The notes: generated from the letters alone by a model not told the origin. Numbered from the stretch's first letter, positions 27,423 to 36,628 are shown. The stretch: 64,000 bases of DNA from Streptomyces sp. Edi2 (GCF_040253635.1 NZ_JBEJGX010000003.1:5295501-5359500), one strand, 5' to 3'. Numbers and translations: made by a program.

Positions 27423-28823
27423 CTACGGCACGAACTGCACCTCCGGAAACCGCCCCGAGGGCCCGTCCAGCAGCCCGCCGTCGTCCCGCCCGCGCAGCCA
27501 GCGGTCGAAGAACGCGGAGACGTACGCCCGCTGCGCCGCGACCGCCCGCGCCGGGTCGACGGTCCCGATCAGCGCCGTCACGTCCTTGTGCGGCAGCCCC
27601 AACCGCCGCGCGATCTGCGGTACCAACGCCTCCGCATCCGTATAACTGGCGTGCCTGCTGCCGCGCAGCGTCAGATCCCGTAGCCAGGTGCCCGTACTGT
27701 GCCGCCACACCGCGCCCCAGGACGCCACCGTGTGATGGGTGTTCCCTGCCATCCCCATCAGCAGCAACGGCCGGTCCACGCCCTCGCGTCCGACCGTCGA
27801 CGGGTTCGAGGGGTCGTCATCCCGCTGGGTGTAGCCCATCACCCCGTCCAGGTTCACCGCGGCCTTGATCCGCCGGTCGTCATGCATCGTCTGCACCGCC
27901 GTGAACCCGCCGGCCGACTGCCCCAACATCCCGACGGCGTGCAGATCCAGCGCCCGCCGAAGGCCGGAGGGCAACGGCGAGGCCGCACCCCGCCCGGCCA
28001 ACTCATCGAGGACGAAACGGGCATCGGCCACCCGCACCCCGCTGACCTTCTTCAGCAACTCCGTGATCCGCCCGGTCTTCTGCGCCTTCGCCAACTCCGC
28101 CGCCAGCACGCTGCGCGCCAGCCGCCCGTCCGGGAACTCCACGGCGGGCGCCTCGTAGGTGTGGTCGATGGTGACCACCGCGTAGCCGCGGGAGGCCAAC
28201 TCGTCGCAGAGCGTGCTGCCGAACGAGCGCGGATCGCCGACGCCGGGGGAGTAGAGCACCACCGGCAGCCACTTCCGGGAAGCCCGGTGGACGCCCGTCG
28301 CGCTTCCCGGCGCCAGGGGCGCCCCCACGTGCGCCGAGGTACGGGTGGCCGCCCACTGCACCTTCCCCGGCGGCACCTGCTCCGAGAGGTTGTTCCGTGC
28401 GTCGAACGCCGCCGCCTCGCGCGCCGACAGCTGCAGCGCGGGCGGATACCGCCCGGCGCCCGCCCGTGCCGGGTACCGGACGCTCACCATCAACTCCCGG
28501 TGCGTCCGCCCGCCGGCCCATGGATCGGCGCGCGCCCAGTGGGTCAGGTGAAGCGCGACCGTACCGACTTGGTACCGGCCGGTGGTCGCGGGCAGCGTCA
28601 TGGCATCGGCCGTGGGCCCGTCGGCCGCTACCCGAGGAGTCCCGCCTCCGGGCCTGGCCACCCCGGCCACCCCGGCCATCCTGTTCGCCCCGGCCGTCCC
28701 CTCCGCCCCCGCCACCCCGGCCGACTTCCGGCCCCCCGCCGGCAACGCGACCAGCACCCCCGCAGCCACCAGCGCCCCGGCCACCACAAACCGCCGCACC
28801 CTCCGTCCCCCTGCACCGCGCAC
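27423..28823 (-). CDS. Secreted alpha/beta hydrolase, PAF-acetylhydrolase/lipase-like
   Basis: 466 residues, probably from GTG 28823 with GGAGGA nine bases upstream. A signal or anchor segment (RRFVVAGALVAAGVLVALPAGG) leads, followed by a Gly/Ala linker. The hydrolase part has LPVVLYSPGVGDPRSFGS (oxyanion region), DELASRGYAVVTIDHTYEAP, and the nucleophile elbow GQSAGG. A late His (RHASYTD) could complete the triad. It matches platelet-activating-factor acetylhydrolase-like or chlorophyllase-like esterases. The 230 bases beyond the stop are very GC-rich and hold no gene. Confidence 0.87.
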   Translation of the reverse strand: MRGAGGRRVRRFVVAGALVAAGVLVALPAGGRKSAGVAGAEGTAGANRMAGVAGVARPGGGTPRVAADGPTADAMTLPATTGRYQVGTVALHLTHWARADPWAGGRTHRELMVSVRYPARAGAGRYPPALQLSAREAAAFDARNNLSEQVPPGKVQWAATRTSAHVGAPLAPGSATGVHRASRKWLPVVLYSPGVGDPRSFGSTLCDELASRGYAVVTIDHTYEAPAVEFPDGRLARSVLAAELAKAQKTGRITELLKKVSGVRVADARFVLDELAGRGAASPLPSGLRRALDLHAVGMLGQSAGGFTAVQTMHDDRRIKAAVNLDGVMGYTQRDDDPSNPSTVGREGVDRPLLLMGMAGNTHHTVASWGAVWRHSTGTWLRDLTLRGSRHASYTDAEALVPQIARRLGLPHKDVTALIGTVDPARAVAAQRAYVSAFFDRWLRGRDDGGLLDGPSGRFPEVQFVP

Positions 28824-29053
28824 CCTCACCACTCCTCCACACCACACGTCGCACGCCACACGTCACCGTCGCCAACGACGGCACCCACGGCGGCGACACC
28901 GGCAGCGACACGGGTGGCGGTACGGGAGAGGGCACGGCCACCTGCGCGGCGGCCGGGCGGCCCAGCGACAGCCAGCAAGGAGGCGACCGAGGGCGCTTCC
29001 GTGGCCGTGCGCGCTTACAGGGGTGCGGTGCGTGCGCCCGCGTCCGTGCGGGC

Positions 29054-30532
29054 TTACAGGTGTGCGGCTGCTTCCGCGTCCGCAGGGGCTCCCGGGTGCA
29101 GGGGCGCTTCCACCTCGGTGGACGCTTCCGTGCCCGTCCCTGTCCCCGTGCCCGTGCCCGTCCCTGTCCCCGTGCCCGTGCCCGTGCCCGTGCCCGTGCC
29201 GGGGATCGTGTCCGACGGCTGTGGCGAGCGGGCCACCGTCGCCTCCTGCCCCGGCAGCCTCCCCTTCCGCCCCGGCAGGCTCCGCAGCAGCAGCCCGTAG
29301 CCCAGGGCCGCCACCGTGCCGACGGCCGCGCAACCGGCCCACAGCGCATCGGCGCCGTAGTGGTCGATCACCAAGCCACCGAGGAGAGGAGCCGCCAGAG
29401 AGGCGATGGACCACGACAGCGAGTACATGCCCTGGTAGCGGCCGCGGCCGTGCAGCGGCGAGAGGCGCACCACCAGGCCCATCTGCGTGGGGGAGTTGAT
29501 GATCTCGCCGAGCGTCCAGACGGTCACCGCGAGCGCGTACAGGGCGACCGAGTCCGCCAGCGCGGTCAGCCCGAAGCCGTAGCCGGCGAGCAGGGCCGAG
29601 CCGATGAGGAGCATGGCCGGGCTGCGGTGCTCGATGAAGCGTGTCACGGGTATCTGCAACAGCACGACGAGGACGCCGTTGAGCGCGATGACCATGCCGA
29701 AGTCGGCGCTGGAGAACCCGTCCTGACCCATCGCCACGGGCATCGAGACGTACGCCTGTTGGAAGAGCAGCGCGAGCAGCAGGTTGAGGCCGACGACGGT
29801 CATGAAGCGGCCGTCGCGCAGGACGGTCAGCATGGAGACGGGGGCTGGGGCGCCGCCGTCGTCTTCCGGGCCGTTCAGGCCGCCGTCCGGGCCGTCCGGT
29901 GTGCCCGCGGCGGGCCGCGATTCGGGGAGTTTCCAGAAGACGACCAGCGCGCAGGCCAGCACCAGCACGGATTCGCCCAGGAAGAGGGACAGGTAGCCGT
30001 GCCGGGCAATGAGCCCGGCGGCGGTGGAGGAGACGGCGAAGCCGAGGTTGATCGCCCAGTAGTTGAGGGAGAAGGCGCGGACGCGGTCTTCCGGGGCGAC
30101 GATGTCCGCCATCATCGCCTGTACGGCCGGGCGCGAGGCGTTGGTTGCCATGCCGACCACGCCCGCTACCGCCGCGATCGCGACCGGGTCCTCCATGAAG
30201 CCGAGCAGCGCCACGGACGCCGCCGTCGACAGCTGGGCGATCAGCATCGTGGGCCGGCGGCCGAGCCGGTCGGTCAGCACCCCGGCGCCCACCGACGAGA
30301 TCACCCCGCCCAGGCCGTAGAGCGCACCGACCAGGCCCGCGTACGAGGCCGAGTAGCCGCGCTCGACGGTCAGGTAGAGGGCCAGGAAGGTGGCGACGAA
30401 CGCGCCCAGCCGGTTGATCAAGGTGCTGGTCCACAGCCACCAGAACTGCCGGGGGAGACCGGACACGCTTTCAAGGGCGGCTCGCTTGAGACGAGCCGCC
30501 GGCCCGGAGGGTTTCGCTGTGGATGCGGACAT
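29054..30532 (-). CDS. MFS transporter with (GT)n dipeptide tail
   Basis: 492 residues from the ATG at about 30532 with GGGGGA upstream. Twelve-helix drug:H+ antiporter-type permease: the motif A loop is GVLTDRLGRRPTML, and the helix-4 segment reads VVGMATNASRPAVQAMMADI. A hydrophilic centre loop (about residues 200-225) separates the two halves. The cytoplasmic tail holds about 12 Gly-Thr dipeptides (GTGTGTGTGTGTGT), encoded by CCCGTG hexamers at about 29135-29205. Likely an exporter; substrate unknown. Divergent from gpmA. Confidence 0.9.
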   Translation of the reverse strand: MSASTAKPSGPAARLKRAALESVSGLPRQFWWLWTSTLINRLGAFVATFLALYLTVERGYSASYAGLVGALYGLGGVISSVGAGVLTDRLGRRPTMLIAQLSTAASVALLGFMEDPVAIAAVAGVVGMATNASRPAVQAMMADIVAPEDRVRAFSLNYWAINLGFAVSSTAAGLIARHGYLSLFLGESVLVLACALVVFWKLPESRPAAGTPDGPDGGLNGPEDDGGAPAPVSMLTVLRDGRFMTVVGLNLLLALLFQQAYVSMPVAMGQDGFSSADFGMVIALNGVLVVLLQIPVTRFIEHRSPAMLLIGSALLAGYGFGLTALADSVALYALAVTVWTLGEIINSPTQMGLVVRLSPLHGRGRYQGMYSLSWSIASLAAPLLGGLVIDHYGADALWAGCAAVGTVAALGYGLLLRSLPGRKGRLPGQEATVARSPQPSDTIPGTGTGTGTGTGTGTGTGTGTGTGTEASTEVEAPLHPGAPADAEAAAHL

Positions 30533-30836
30533 GACAGTTCCCCCGTGAAGTGGTGACGGTGGTGATGGTGGTGATGCCGTGCGTGGAAGGGGCGCGGGAG
30601 GGTGGAAGGCCGCGATGAGGCAAGAGCCCCGGGCGCGCAGCGTGTGGAGGGCGACGGGCGGACGGCGGGAGGGCTCACGCACCTAGCTCATGTAAGTGGC
30701 TCTACCCGCATGCGCAACCTACACAAGGCCCCGCCCCCACCACCACTCATTTGACGGGAAACCTCAAACGACGCCGGAATGCCCAGGTCCTGGACCCGCG
30801 CAAGGCGCCGCACCGACTTGGATTACGCTCGACGCC

Positions 30837-31598
30837 ATGGCCGACGCACCGTACAAGCTGATCCTCCTCCGCCACGGCGAGAGCGAGTGGAACGCGAAGA
30901 ACCTGTTCACCGGCTGGGTGGACGTCAATCTCAACGAGAAGGGCGAGAAGGAGGCAGTCCGCGGCGGAGAGCTGCTCAAGGACGCCGGCCTGCTCCCCGA
31001 CGTAGTGCACACCTCCCTCCAGAAGCGCGCCATCCGCACCGCGCAGCTCTCCCTGGAGGCCGCCGACCGGCACTGGATCCCGGTCCACCGCAGCTGGCGG
31101 CTGAACGAGCGCCACTACGGCGCGTTGCAGGGCAAGGACAAGGCGCAGACCCTGGCCGAGTTCGGCGAGGAGCAGTTCATGCTCTGGCGCCGCTCGTACG
31201 ACACCCCGCCGCCCGCGCTCGACCGCGACGCCGAGTACTCGCAGTTCTCCGACCCGCGCTACGCCGGCCTCCCGCCGGAGCTGCGCCCGCAGACGGAGTG
31301 CCTCAAGGACGTCGTCGTGCGCATGCTCCCGTACTGGTTCGACGGCATCGTCCCGGACCTCCGCGTCGGCAAGACGGTCCTGGTCGCGGCCCACGGCAAC
31401 TCGCTGCGCGCCCTGGTCAAGCACCTCGACGGCATCTCCGACGAGGACATCGCCGGCCTGAACATCCCCACCGGCATCCCGCTCGCCTACGACCTGGACG
31501 CCGACTTCCGCCCGGTCAAGCCCGGCGGCACCTACCTCGACCCGGAGGCCGCCAAGGCCGCCATCGAGGCCGTCAAGAACCAGGGCAAGAAGAAGTAG
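30837..31598 (+). CDS. gpmA: 2,3-bisphosphoglycerate-dependent phosphoglycerate mutase
   Basis: 253 residues from ATG 30837. Glycolytic interconversion of 3- and 2-phosphoglycerate. Motifs: [20 protein letters not shown] with the phosphorylated His, [31 protein letters not shown] and [19 protein letters not shown]. The C-terminal Lys-rich end is normal. No ribosome site is clear before the ATG. A perfect 17-base hairpin follows directly. In actinobacteria it lies between mshA and the senX3-regX3 locus, as here. Confidence 0.96.
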   Translation: MADAPYKLILLRHGESEWNAKNLFTGWVDVNLNEKGEKEAVRGGELLKDAGLLPDVVHTSLQKRAIRTAQLSLEAADRHWIPVHRSWRLNERHYGALQGKDKAQTLAEFGEEQFMLWRRSYDTPPPALDRDAEYSQFSDPRYAGLPPELRPQTECLKDVVVRMLPYWFDGIVPDLRVGKTVLVAAHGNSLRALVKHLDGISDEDIAGLNIPTGIPLAYDLDADFRPVKPGGTYLDPEAAKAAIEAVKNQGKKK

Positions 31599-31609
31599 AG
31601 AACGTGATC

Positions 31610-31648
31610 ATGCCTCCCACCTGCACAGACGGTGCAGGTGGGAGGCAT
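31610..31648 (+). terminator. Terminator of gpmA
   Basis: Perfect 17-base stem (31610-31626 with 31632-31648), loop AGACG, then TTTTC. It ends gpmA and separates it from the convergent toxin-immunity operon, marking the start of the accessory zone. Confidence 0.9.
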
Positions 31649-31735
31649 TTTCATGCGCTGGAACCCGCCGTCGACTGCGGGACGCTCCCCTCGCCAACCT
31701 CGGCTGACCATCAGTTGCCGCCCTTGGGGGGCCGG

Positions 31736-33499
31736 TCAGTCCCAGAGGCGGGCAGTGTCGAGGCTGAGAGCGTAGGCGCCGTTGGGCCCGGCGACCGTGA
31801 GGCGGGAACTGGGGGACAGCGCGAGCGCACGGCACGGGACGAGGAGCGGGACCGAGCGCATGCGGCTGGTGGGGATGTGCCACAGATGAAGCGTCGCGTC
31901 GTTCCAGGCGACTGCGAGGACGGGGCCGTGGTGGGTGGGGGCGGCGGTCATGGCGGTGACGAGAACCGGGCGCTGTTCGACGGGGACCGGCATGGGACCG
32001 GCGGAGGTCTCCCAGAGGCGGACCGTGCCGTCCATGGCCGCGCTCATCACCAGGGTGTGCCCGTCGTCGGGGAAGGCCAGGCAGGCCACGGCGGTGACGG
32101 GGGCTGCGTGCAGGGAACGGGCGCGCGGGCCGGCATAGTGGGCGGCCGGATCCCAGACGTGGACGGTTCCCTGTTCGTCGCCGATGACCGTGATGCCGCT
32201 GCGGAGGCACTGGCCGATGGCCGAGGGCGTGACGTCCGGGTTCTTGAGAGCGGCCTGCCCGTGGTGGGTCGCGATGTGGTCGAGGGAGCCGGTGGGGTCG
32301 TCCCCGGTGGGGTGCAGGGTGCCGGTGTCGGTGAGCAGGAGCAGGGACCCGTCCTGGTGCACGGCGAGGCCCTGCGGGCGGGCCGAGCTCGGCGGGGGAG
32401 AGGGGGCGGGTGCGGTGCTCCGCCCGGTGGCCACGTCGAGCAGCGTCACGTCGCCCAGTGGGTCGGCGGCACACAACTCCCCTTGCCCGAAAGGCACTTG
32501 CGCCAGTGCGGTCATGGCCGCGTCCGGCCGGGCCCAGACGGCCGTGAACACGTGGTCTTCGGCGAGGGGCAGCAGATAGCGGGCGAGGCCAGGGCTGGCG
32601 CCCAGCGCCGCGGCGTGAAGAAGGGCGGCGCGCTCGGCGCTGCTGTGCTCGGTGTCCGACAGATGAGGAGCCGCCAGCCGCCAGGTGCGCCGCAGGCCCG
32701 GCGGGGCCGGTATGCGCTCGTCGGCCAGGCAGGCCGCGAGTGATACCGACGAGCCGTGAAGCAGGAACCCGGGGTCGGTGAGCAGGGCACGGACGGCGTG
32801 CTCGGCGTCGGGGGCGAGCAACGCCTGGTCGAGGGCGTGTTCGCGGAGGGCCTGCGGAGCTTGGTCCCAGAGCGGGCGGCCGTCGGAGGTGCGGGGGACT
32901 TGTGTGGTGAGGTCGACCTTCGGCGGCTCTGAGAGGGCCCCGGATGGCGTGTCGCCGACGTGGAGGGTCTCGACGGAAGCGGCTTTCGCCCAGCCATCGA
33001 GGAGGTCGCTGTTCCCGACCTCGACGAGGGCACGGGTCCCGGGAAGCTCCAGCAGAGGGACGAGGAGGTCCTCGACCAGCGTCGCCGGACGGGCCGGCGG
33101 CCGATCGGCGGGGCCGCGTCCGGAGCGGTGGAGGTCCGGTACGAGCAGCATCAGGGGCCGCTGATCGACCGCGAGACGGTCCAGCAGCCGGGCCGGCGAG
33201 AGCGGGCCGTAGCCGAGTTGTCGGCTCAGCTCCCAGGCGAAGGCGTCCGTGAACAGTCCCTCCGCAAGGACGGCCGCGTGGACGACGGTGCGGGGGTGAC
33301 CGGCCGAGCCCATGAGGAACCAAGCCAGCAACTGACTCTTGCCACTGCCCTTCGCGCCCCGGACCAGGCAGACCCTTGGGCGCTCCGGGGAGGTGTCGGC
33401 CGCCCAGTTCAGCAGCGCCGGTCCGTGTGCCGCCGCGACTCCTTCCAACGGCGGCCAGGTAGCGATATCGGGGCCGGCCGGCGCGGGGGCAGTGCTCAT
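31736..33499 (-). CDS. P-loop NTPase with WD40-like C-terminal propeller
   Basis: 587 residues from ATG 33499, overlapping the upstream stop by four bases. N-terminal NTPase: Walker A GAKGSGKSQ (residues 48-56) and Walker B-like PLMLLVPDLH (about 115-124). A middle helical part follows, then from about residue 370 repeated blades with GTVHVWDPAAHY, GTVRLWETSAG and ATLHLWHIPTS, a WD40-type propeller. This NTPase-helical-propeller plan recalls STAND signalling proteins. As last gene of the toxin-immunity operon it may sense or regulate the deaminase system. Function is not established. Confidence 0.75.
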   Translation of the reverse strand: MSTAPAPAGPDIATWPPLEGVAAAHGPALLNWAADTSPERPRVCLVRGAKGSGKSQLLAWFLMGSAGHPRTVVHAAVLAEGLFTDAFAWELSRQLGYGPLSPARLLDRLAVDQRPLMLLVPDLHRSGRGPADRPPARPATLVEDLLVPLLELPGTRALVEVGNSDLLDGWAKAASVETLHVGDTPSGALSEPPKVDLTTQVPRTSDGRPLWDQAPQALREHALDQALLAPDAEHAVRALLTDPGFLLHGSSVSLAACLADERIPAPPGLRRTWRLAAPHLSDTEHSSAERAALLHAAALGASPGLARYLLPLAEDHVFTAVWARPDAAMTALAQVPFGQGELCAADPLGDVTLLDVATGRSTAPAPSPPPSSARPQGLAVHQDGSLLLLTDTGTLHPTGDDPTGSLDHIATHHGQAALKNPDVTPSAIGQCLRSGITVIGDEQGTVHVWDPAAHYAGPRARSLHAAPVTAVACLAFPDDGHTLVMSAAMDGTVRLWETSAGPMPVPVEQRPVLVTAMTAAPTHHGPVLAVAWNDATLHLWHIPTSRMRSVPLLVPCRALALSPSSRLTVAGPNGAYALSLDTARLWD

Positions 33500-34347
33500 C
33501 GTCCGGCCGCCGATGCGTTCGGATCGCCCTGTCCGTCGGCGTTCTCGCGCAGGCCCTGGATGCCTGCGGCCCGTGAGTCGGCGGACTCGCCGTAGGGGAA
33601 ACTGTGTGTCATCTCCGCGTGCGGAAAGACCTGCGCCAGCCACATGGAGCAGTAATGGCCGGGCATGAAGCAGGGCTCCAGGTCGACGTGGATGCGCAGG
33701 ACTTGTTCCGGCTCGACTCCGGCCGCGCTCAGGCTGTCCCACAGTCGCTCCTCGGGGTGGAGGGCGATGGCGCCGGACCGGGTGACGATCTGCTTGCTGC
33801 CGCCGGCGTCGAGGTACTCGAAGGCCGCGTAGTTCTCGACGCTCGCGGTGTCACGGATGTCGTCCAGTACCAACGGCCACCAGTTCTCCCGTCCCGCGAA
33901 CGCCTCTGGATCGTTCGCCTTCAGGCGTTCCACCAACCTGTCGAAGGCCGAAGCTGCGGTCTGCGGCTGGTCGGTGGTCAGGATGACGCGCAACGCCTCG
34001 TGCAGCTCCAGTAGGCCGGCGGCGAAGGCTTCAGGCGAGGAACTGACGAACCGGTCGGCTTCCTCGAAGTCCAGCAGCACCGCGCGTACCGAGCCCTCGG
34101 TGTCGGCGCACAATTCGAAGCCCTGGTCGCTGCCCAGCCGCGCCCAGGCCGCGCATTCCGCGCGGCCGACGCGACGCCCGGCCGTGGCGGCGTACTCGCC
34201 CAGCGGCACCGGATCTTGCTGATGGGTGGCGAAATAGGGGCCGACCCGCCGCGGTACGGAAATTCCGGCAAGGCGGTGCGCCGGCGTGCCGACGGGCTCT
34301 TCGGGGACAGTCGGCCCGAACGTCCGCAGGGTTGCGTCTTCAGTCAC
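33496..34347 (-). CDS. SUKH-4 immunity domain fused to a nucleic acid/nucleotide deaminase domain
   Basis: 283 residues from GTG 34347 (AAGGAG upstream). Residues 20-125 look like SUKH-4 (VPRRVGPYFA, WARLGSDQGFELCAD, then SSPEAFAAGLLELHEAL). Residues 170-265 look like a deaminase fold: HPE at 197-199 (HxE), PC at 225-226 and Cys233 (PCx6C), then MTHSFPYGESADSRAAG. The last stretch closely matches the toxin's VTHSVEYGNTTASRAAG, so the two deaminase domains are related. All zinc and catalytic residues appear kept. Whether it neutralises, competes with or assists the toxin is unknown. Confidence 0.75.
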   Translation of the reverse strand: MTEDATLRTFGPTVPEEPVGTPAHRLAGISVPRRVGPYFATHQQDPVPLGEYAATAGRRVGRAECAAWARLGSDQGFELCADTEGSVRAVLLDFEEADRFVSSSPEAFAAGLLELHEALRVILTTDQPQTAASAFDRLVERLKANDPEAFAGRENWWPLVLDDIRDTASVENYAAFEYLDAGGSKQIVTRSGAIALHPEERLWDSLSAAGVEPEQVLRIHVDLEPCFMPGHYCSMWLAQVFPHAEMTHSFPYGESADSRAAGIQGLRENADGQGDPNASAAGR

Positions 34348-34396
34348 CGGGGCGGCGCTCCTTGGGCGGGTGTTTTCGCATCTGCCGGACAGCTCA

Positions 34397-34987
34397 TCAG
34401 TAGTCGTATTCGGGATCCACGATGGACGTAAGGACATCGAACCAGCGGGATTCCGGATTTTCCAGTGCGGCGGGGTCGACGGACCTCAGCGCGGCCTCGA
34501 CGCGTGAACGAGCACCCTCGGGATCGAAGAGCTCGTCGTCGCCTTCCCATTCGAAGTCGAAATGGGGGCGCTCGGCCTGGAGGATGTACAGGAAGTGGAC
34601 GAAATGCCGGAGCTTGCTGTTGAAGAGGTAGATCTCCCCGTCCTGGGGAAGGCAATGGACCTTGCCGGTTTCCGGGTCGAACGCGATGCCGTCATAGGGG
34701 ATCTCGCCCAGCGAAATCCACGTTTCGGCGCCCAGCGGGACCTCGGAATAGCGATCTGCGAGTTCCCAATCGTAGTCTTCTTCGATCCGCCGGAACCGTT
34801 CTCCCAGCTTGTTGTCCAGGCCGAACCACGGGTTCTTCCCCACGGGGAGCCCCAGTGTGCGCAGTACCTCTCTGGCGTCCGGGTCCGCTACGGCGTCCAG
34901 TCTGCTCTCCGGGACGGTGATGAGCTCGGCCGGGGTGAACACGGTCTCAAGCGCTTGGCGGCTGAGATCAAGAGGGCTGGTGGTCAT
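34397..34987 (-). CDS. SUKH-4 family immunity protein
   Basis: 196 residues from ATG 34987. The SUKH (SMI1/KNR4) layout is clear: an early helix with TLGLPVGKNPWFGLD, the strand pair WISLGEIPYDGIAFDPETG KV, and the hallmark YLFNSKLRHFVHFLYIL. The C-terminus is acidic (DPEYDY). It lies 37 bases after the deaminase toxin gene, the usual place for the cognate immunity protein, so it probably binds and blocks the toxin in the cytoplasm. Confidence 0.85.
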   Translation of the reverse strand: MTTSPLDLSRQALETVFTPAELITVPESRLDAVADPDAREVLRTLGLPVGKNPWFGLDNKLGERFRRIEEDYDWELADRYSEVPLGAETWISLGEIPYDGIAFDPETGKVHCLPQDGEIYLFNSKLRHFVHFLYILQAERPHFDFEWEGDDELFDPEGARSRVEAALRSVDPAALENPESRWFDVLTSIVDPEYDY

Positions 34988-35024
34988 GCGCCGTTCCTGT
35001 CGCTGGGTAGGTGTGGCGAGAAGT

Positions 35025-35897
35025 CTATCTACTGGCTCTCAGTCCGTCGAGATAGTTCTCCATTGCCGTATTGCCGGCGGCTCTCGATGCCGTAGTGTTC
35101 CCGTATTCGACGCTGTGTGTGACCTGTACGTGGGAGAGTCTTTCGCCCATCCATGCCGAGCAATTCGCCGCCGGACCGCAGGGCGCCCGTTCCGTATAGA
35201 GCTCGCGTATTCGGCCCCCTTCGCCTTGTCTCAGGAACGGGGTTCCGATCATCCGTTCCGAATGGGCGCCGACATTCACGCCGTCGCTCCGGTGGCTTCG
35301 GCCGACGAGGATGAAGTCCCCCTTGCCGTTTGCACCGGTAACCCGGGCTGCCGCATAGTTGTTGCTCGTGAACCCACCGGGCTTTTTGGTGCCGTAGCTT
35401 TTGTCCGCGTGGCGGGCGAGCTGGGTGGCCTGGGCGAGGTCCGAACTCCCCAGCGGCACCTGGGTGGAGGACGCGGTGGGCCGCGGGTCGACCTTCCCTT
35501 CCTTGCTGTCCTTGAGGCGGGCGAGCCGCTCGCCTCGCTTCGGACCTCCGACCGACGAACTCTGGAGCCCCAGTCGTTCCTTGTCCTCTGCTGTCAGTGG
35601 CTGCTTCTTGTATTTTTCCTCCGGGGTCTTGGCATGGGGGTTGTGTTCCAGCCGACTGATCTTTCCCGAATCGTCAAGGTGGTATACCGGCTTCCCTTCG
35701 GTTCTTGGGCGCTTGGCAATTCTCTCCAGCTCCGCCGCGTGCTTGGCGTCGTTCTCCAGATGGTTGTCAGCGACCCGCTTCAGTCGTTTTCCGGTGTCGT
35801 GATAGAGGTTCTTGACGGCCTTTCCGGCATCCTCGCCCAGGGTTTTGGCGAGTTTGCTTGCGCCGTCCTCCAGCGCCTTGACGATTGGATTGGTCAT
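35025..35897 (-). CDS. Deaminase-domain toxin (nucleic acid/nucleotide deaminase)
   Basis: 290 residues from ATG 35897. A helical, charged N-terminal part (to about residue 140) is followed by a C-terminal deaminase domain: AHSERMIG with HxE at 212-214 and ERAPCGPAANC with PC at 239-240 and Cys246, then VTHSVEYG. This is the zinc-deaminase set of polymorphic toxins (XOO_2897/YwqJ-like group). It would deaminate bases in DNA, RNA or free nucleotides of a rival cell. The ATG overlaps the stop of the WXG gene. Codon use is less GC-biased than in neighbours (AAA, TCG, GAA frequent), a sign of transfer. Confidence 0.83.
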   Translation of the reverse strand: MTNPIVKALEDGASKLAKTLGEDAGKAVKNLYHDTGKRLKRVADNHLENDAKHAAELERIAKRPRTEGKPVYHLDDSGKISRLEHNPHAKTPEEKYKKQPLTAEDKERLGLQSSSVGGPKRGERLARLKDSKEGKVDPRPTASSTQVPLGSSDLAQATQLARHADKSYGTKKPGGFTSNNYAAARVTGANGKGDFILVGRSHRSDGVNVGAHSERMIGTPFLRQGEGGRIRELYTERAPCGPAANCSAWMGERLSHVQVTHSVEYGNTTASRAAGNTAMENYLDGLRASR

Positions 35898-36628
35898 TCG
35901 AAGCTGACCCCCGCGGCCTTCGTGCTGAATTCGGCAGCGTGCGAAGCCACTGTCCGCGCATGGCTATGAAAATGTTCCACGCGAGCGTGTACGGCCTCCG
36001 GGTGGATGGAGAAGCTCTCGCCCGCACGCCCGCCACCTCCGCCGGCGGAGACGCCGAGGGCGGACTCGGCGCCTTGGAAGACCAGGCCGCCCACCGCGCG
36101 CCCGACCGTCTCCACCAGCGGGTTGATGGCCGCCTCGATGACCTGGCCGATGATGTGCTGCTCCAGCTGCTGCACCAGGTAGTCCATCAGCTTCTCGGCC
36201 GCCTCGATGACCAGCGCCTCGGCCGCCTCGGCGAGCCCGAACGTGGCGACCGCGGCGGCCTGGTCGGCCACGAACGTGATCGCCAGCACGGTCAGCTCGG
36301 CGATCGCCTCCACCTTCATCCCCACGATCACGTCCGCCGCGATGTCCAGCGCGTCGGCCACCGTGTGACAGGCGTTGACCAGCTCCGTCATATGGCTGTC
36401 GGACATCTGGCCCCACTTGGCCAGCAGTGCCTCGTAGGACGCGCCCTGGTACACGTCCTCCAGCTGCTTGACCGTCGCGGTGGAGTCCTTGTGGGTGTCA
36501 TCCACCTTCTGCGCGAAATCCCGTACATGGGAGGCGAATTCGCGGACCTTGTCCTCGTTGACGTTCGGCCAGTTCACCCCTATGAACTGAAGGAACGACA
36601 CCACCTGCCCAGGCAGTTCGATCGCCAA
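35894..36628 (-). CDS. WXG100-like (ESX/type VII) N-terminal module protein
   Basis: 244 residues, probably from TTG 36628 with GGGGGGA five bases before. Starts MAIELPGQVVSFLQFIGVNW; the helical hairpin has YQGASYEALLAKWGQM with a WxG-type turn. It continues with long Ala-rich helices (VLAITFVADQAAAVATFGLA). This is the targeting part found at the N-terminus of large ESX-secreted toxins. Here it is a separate gene, coupled by ATGA to the deaminase toxin, so the two proteins may travel as a pair. First gene of the operon. Confidence 0.75.
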   Translation of the reverse strand: MAIELPGQVVSFLQFIGVNWPNVNEDKVREFASHVRDFAQKVDDTHKDSTATVKQLEDVYQGASYEALLAKWGQMSDSHMTELVNACHTVADALDIAADVIVGMKVEAIAELTVLAITFVADQAAAVATFGLAEAAEALVIEAAEKLMDYLVQQLEQHIIGQVIEAAINPLVETVGRAVGGLVFQGAESALGVSAGGGGGRAGESFSIHPEAVHARVEHFHSHARTVASHAAEFSTKAAGVSFE

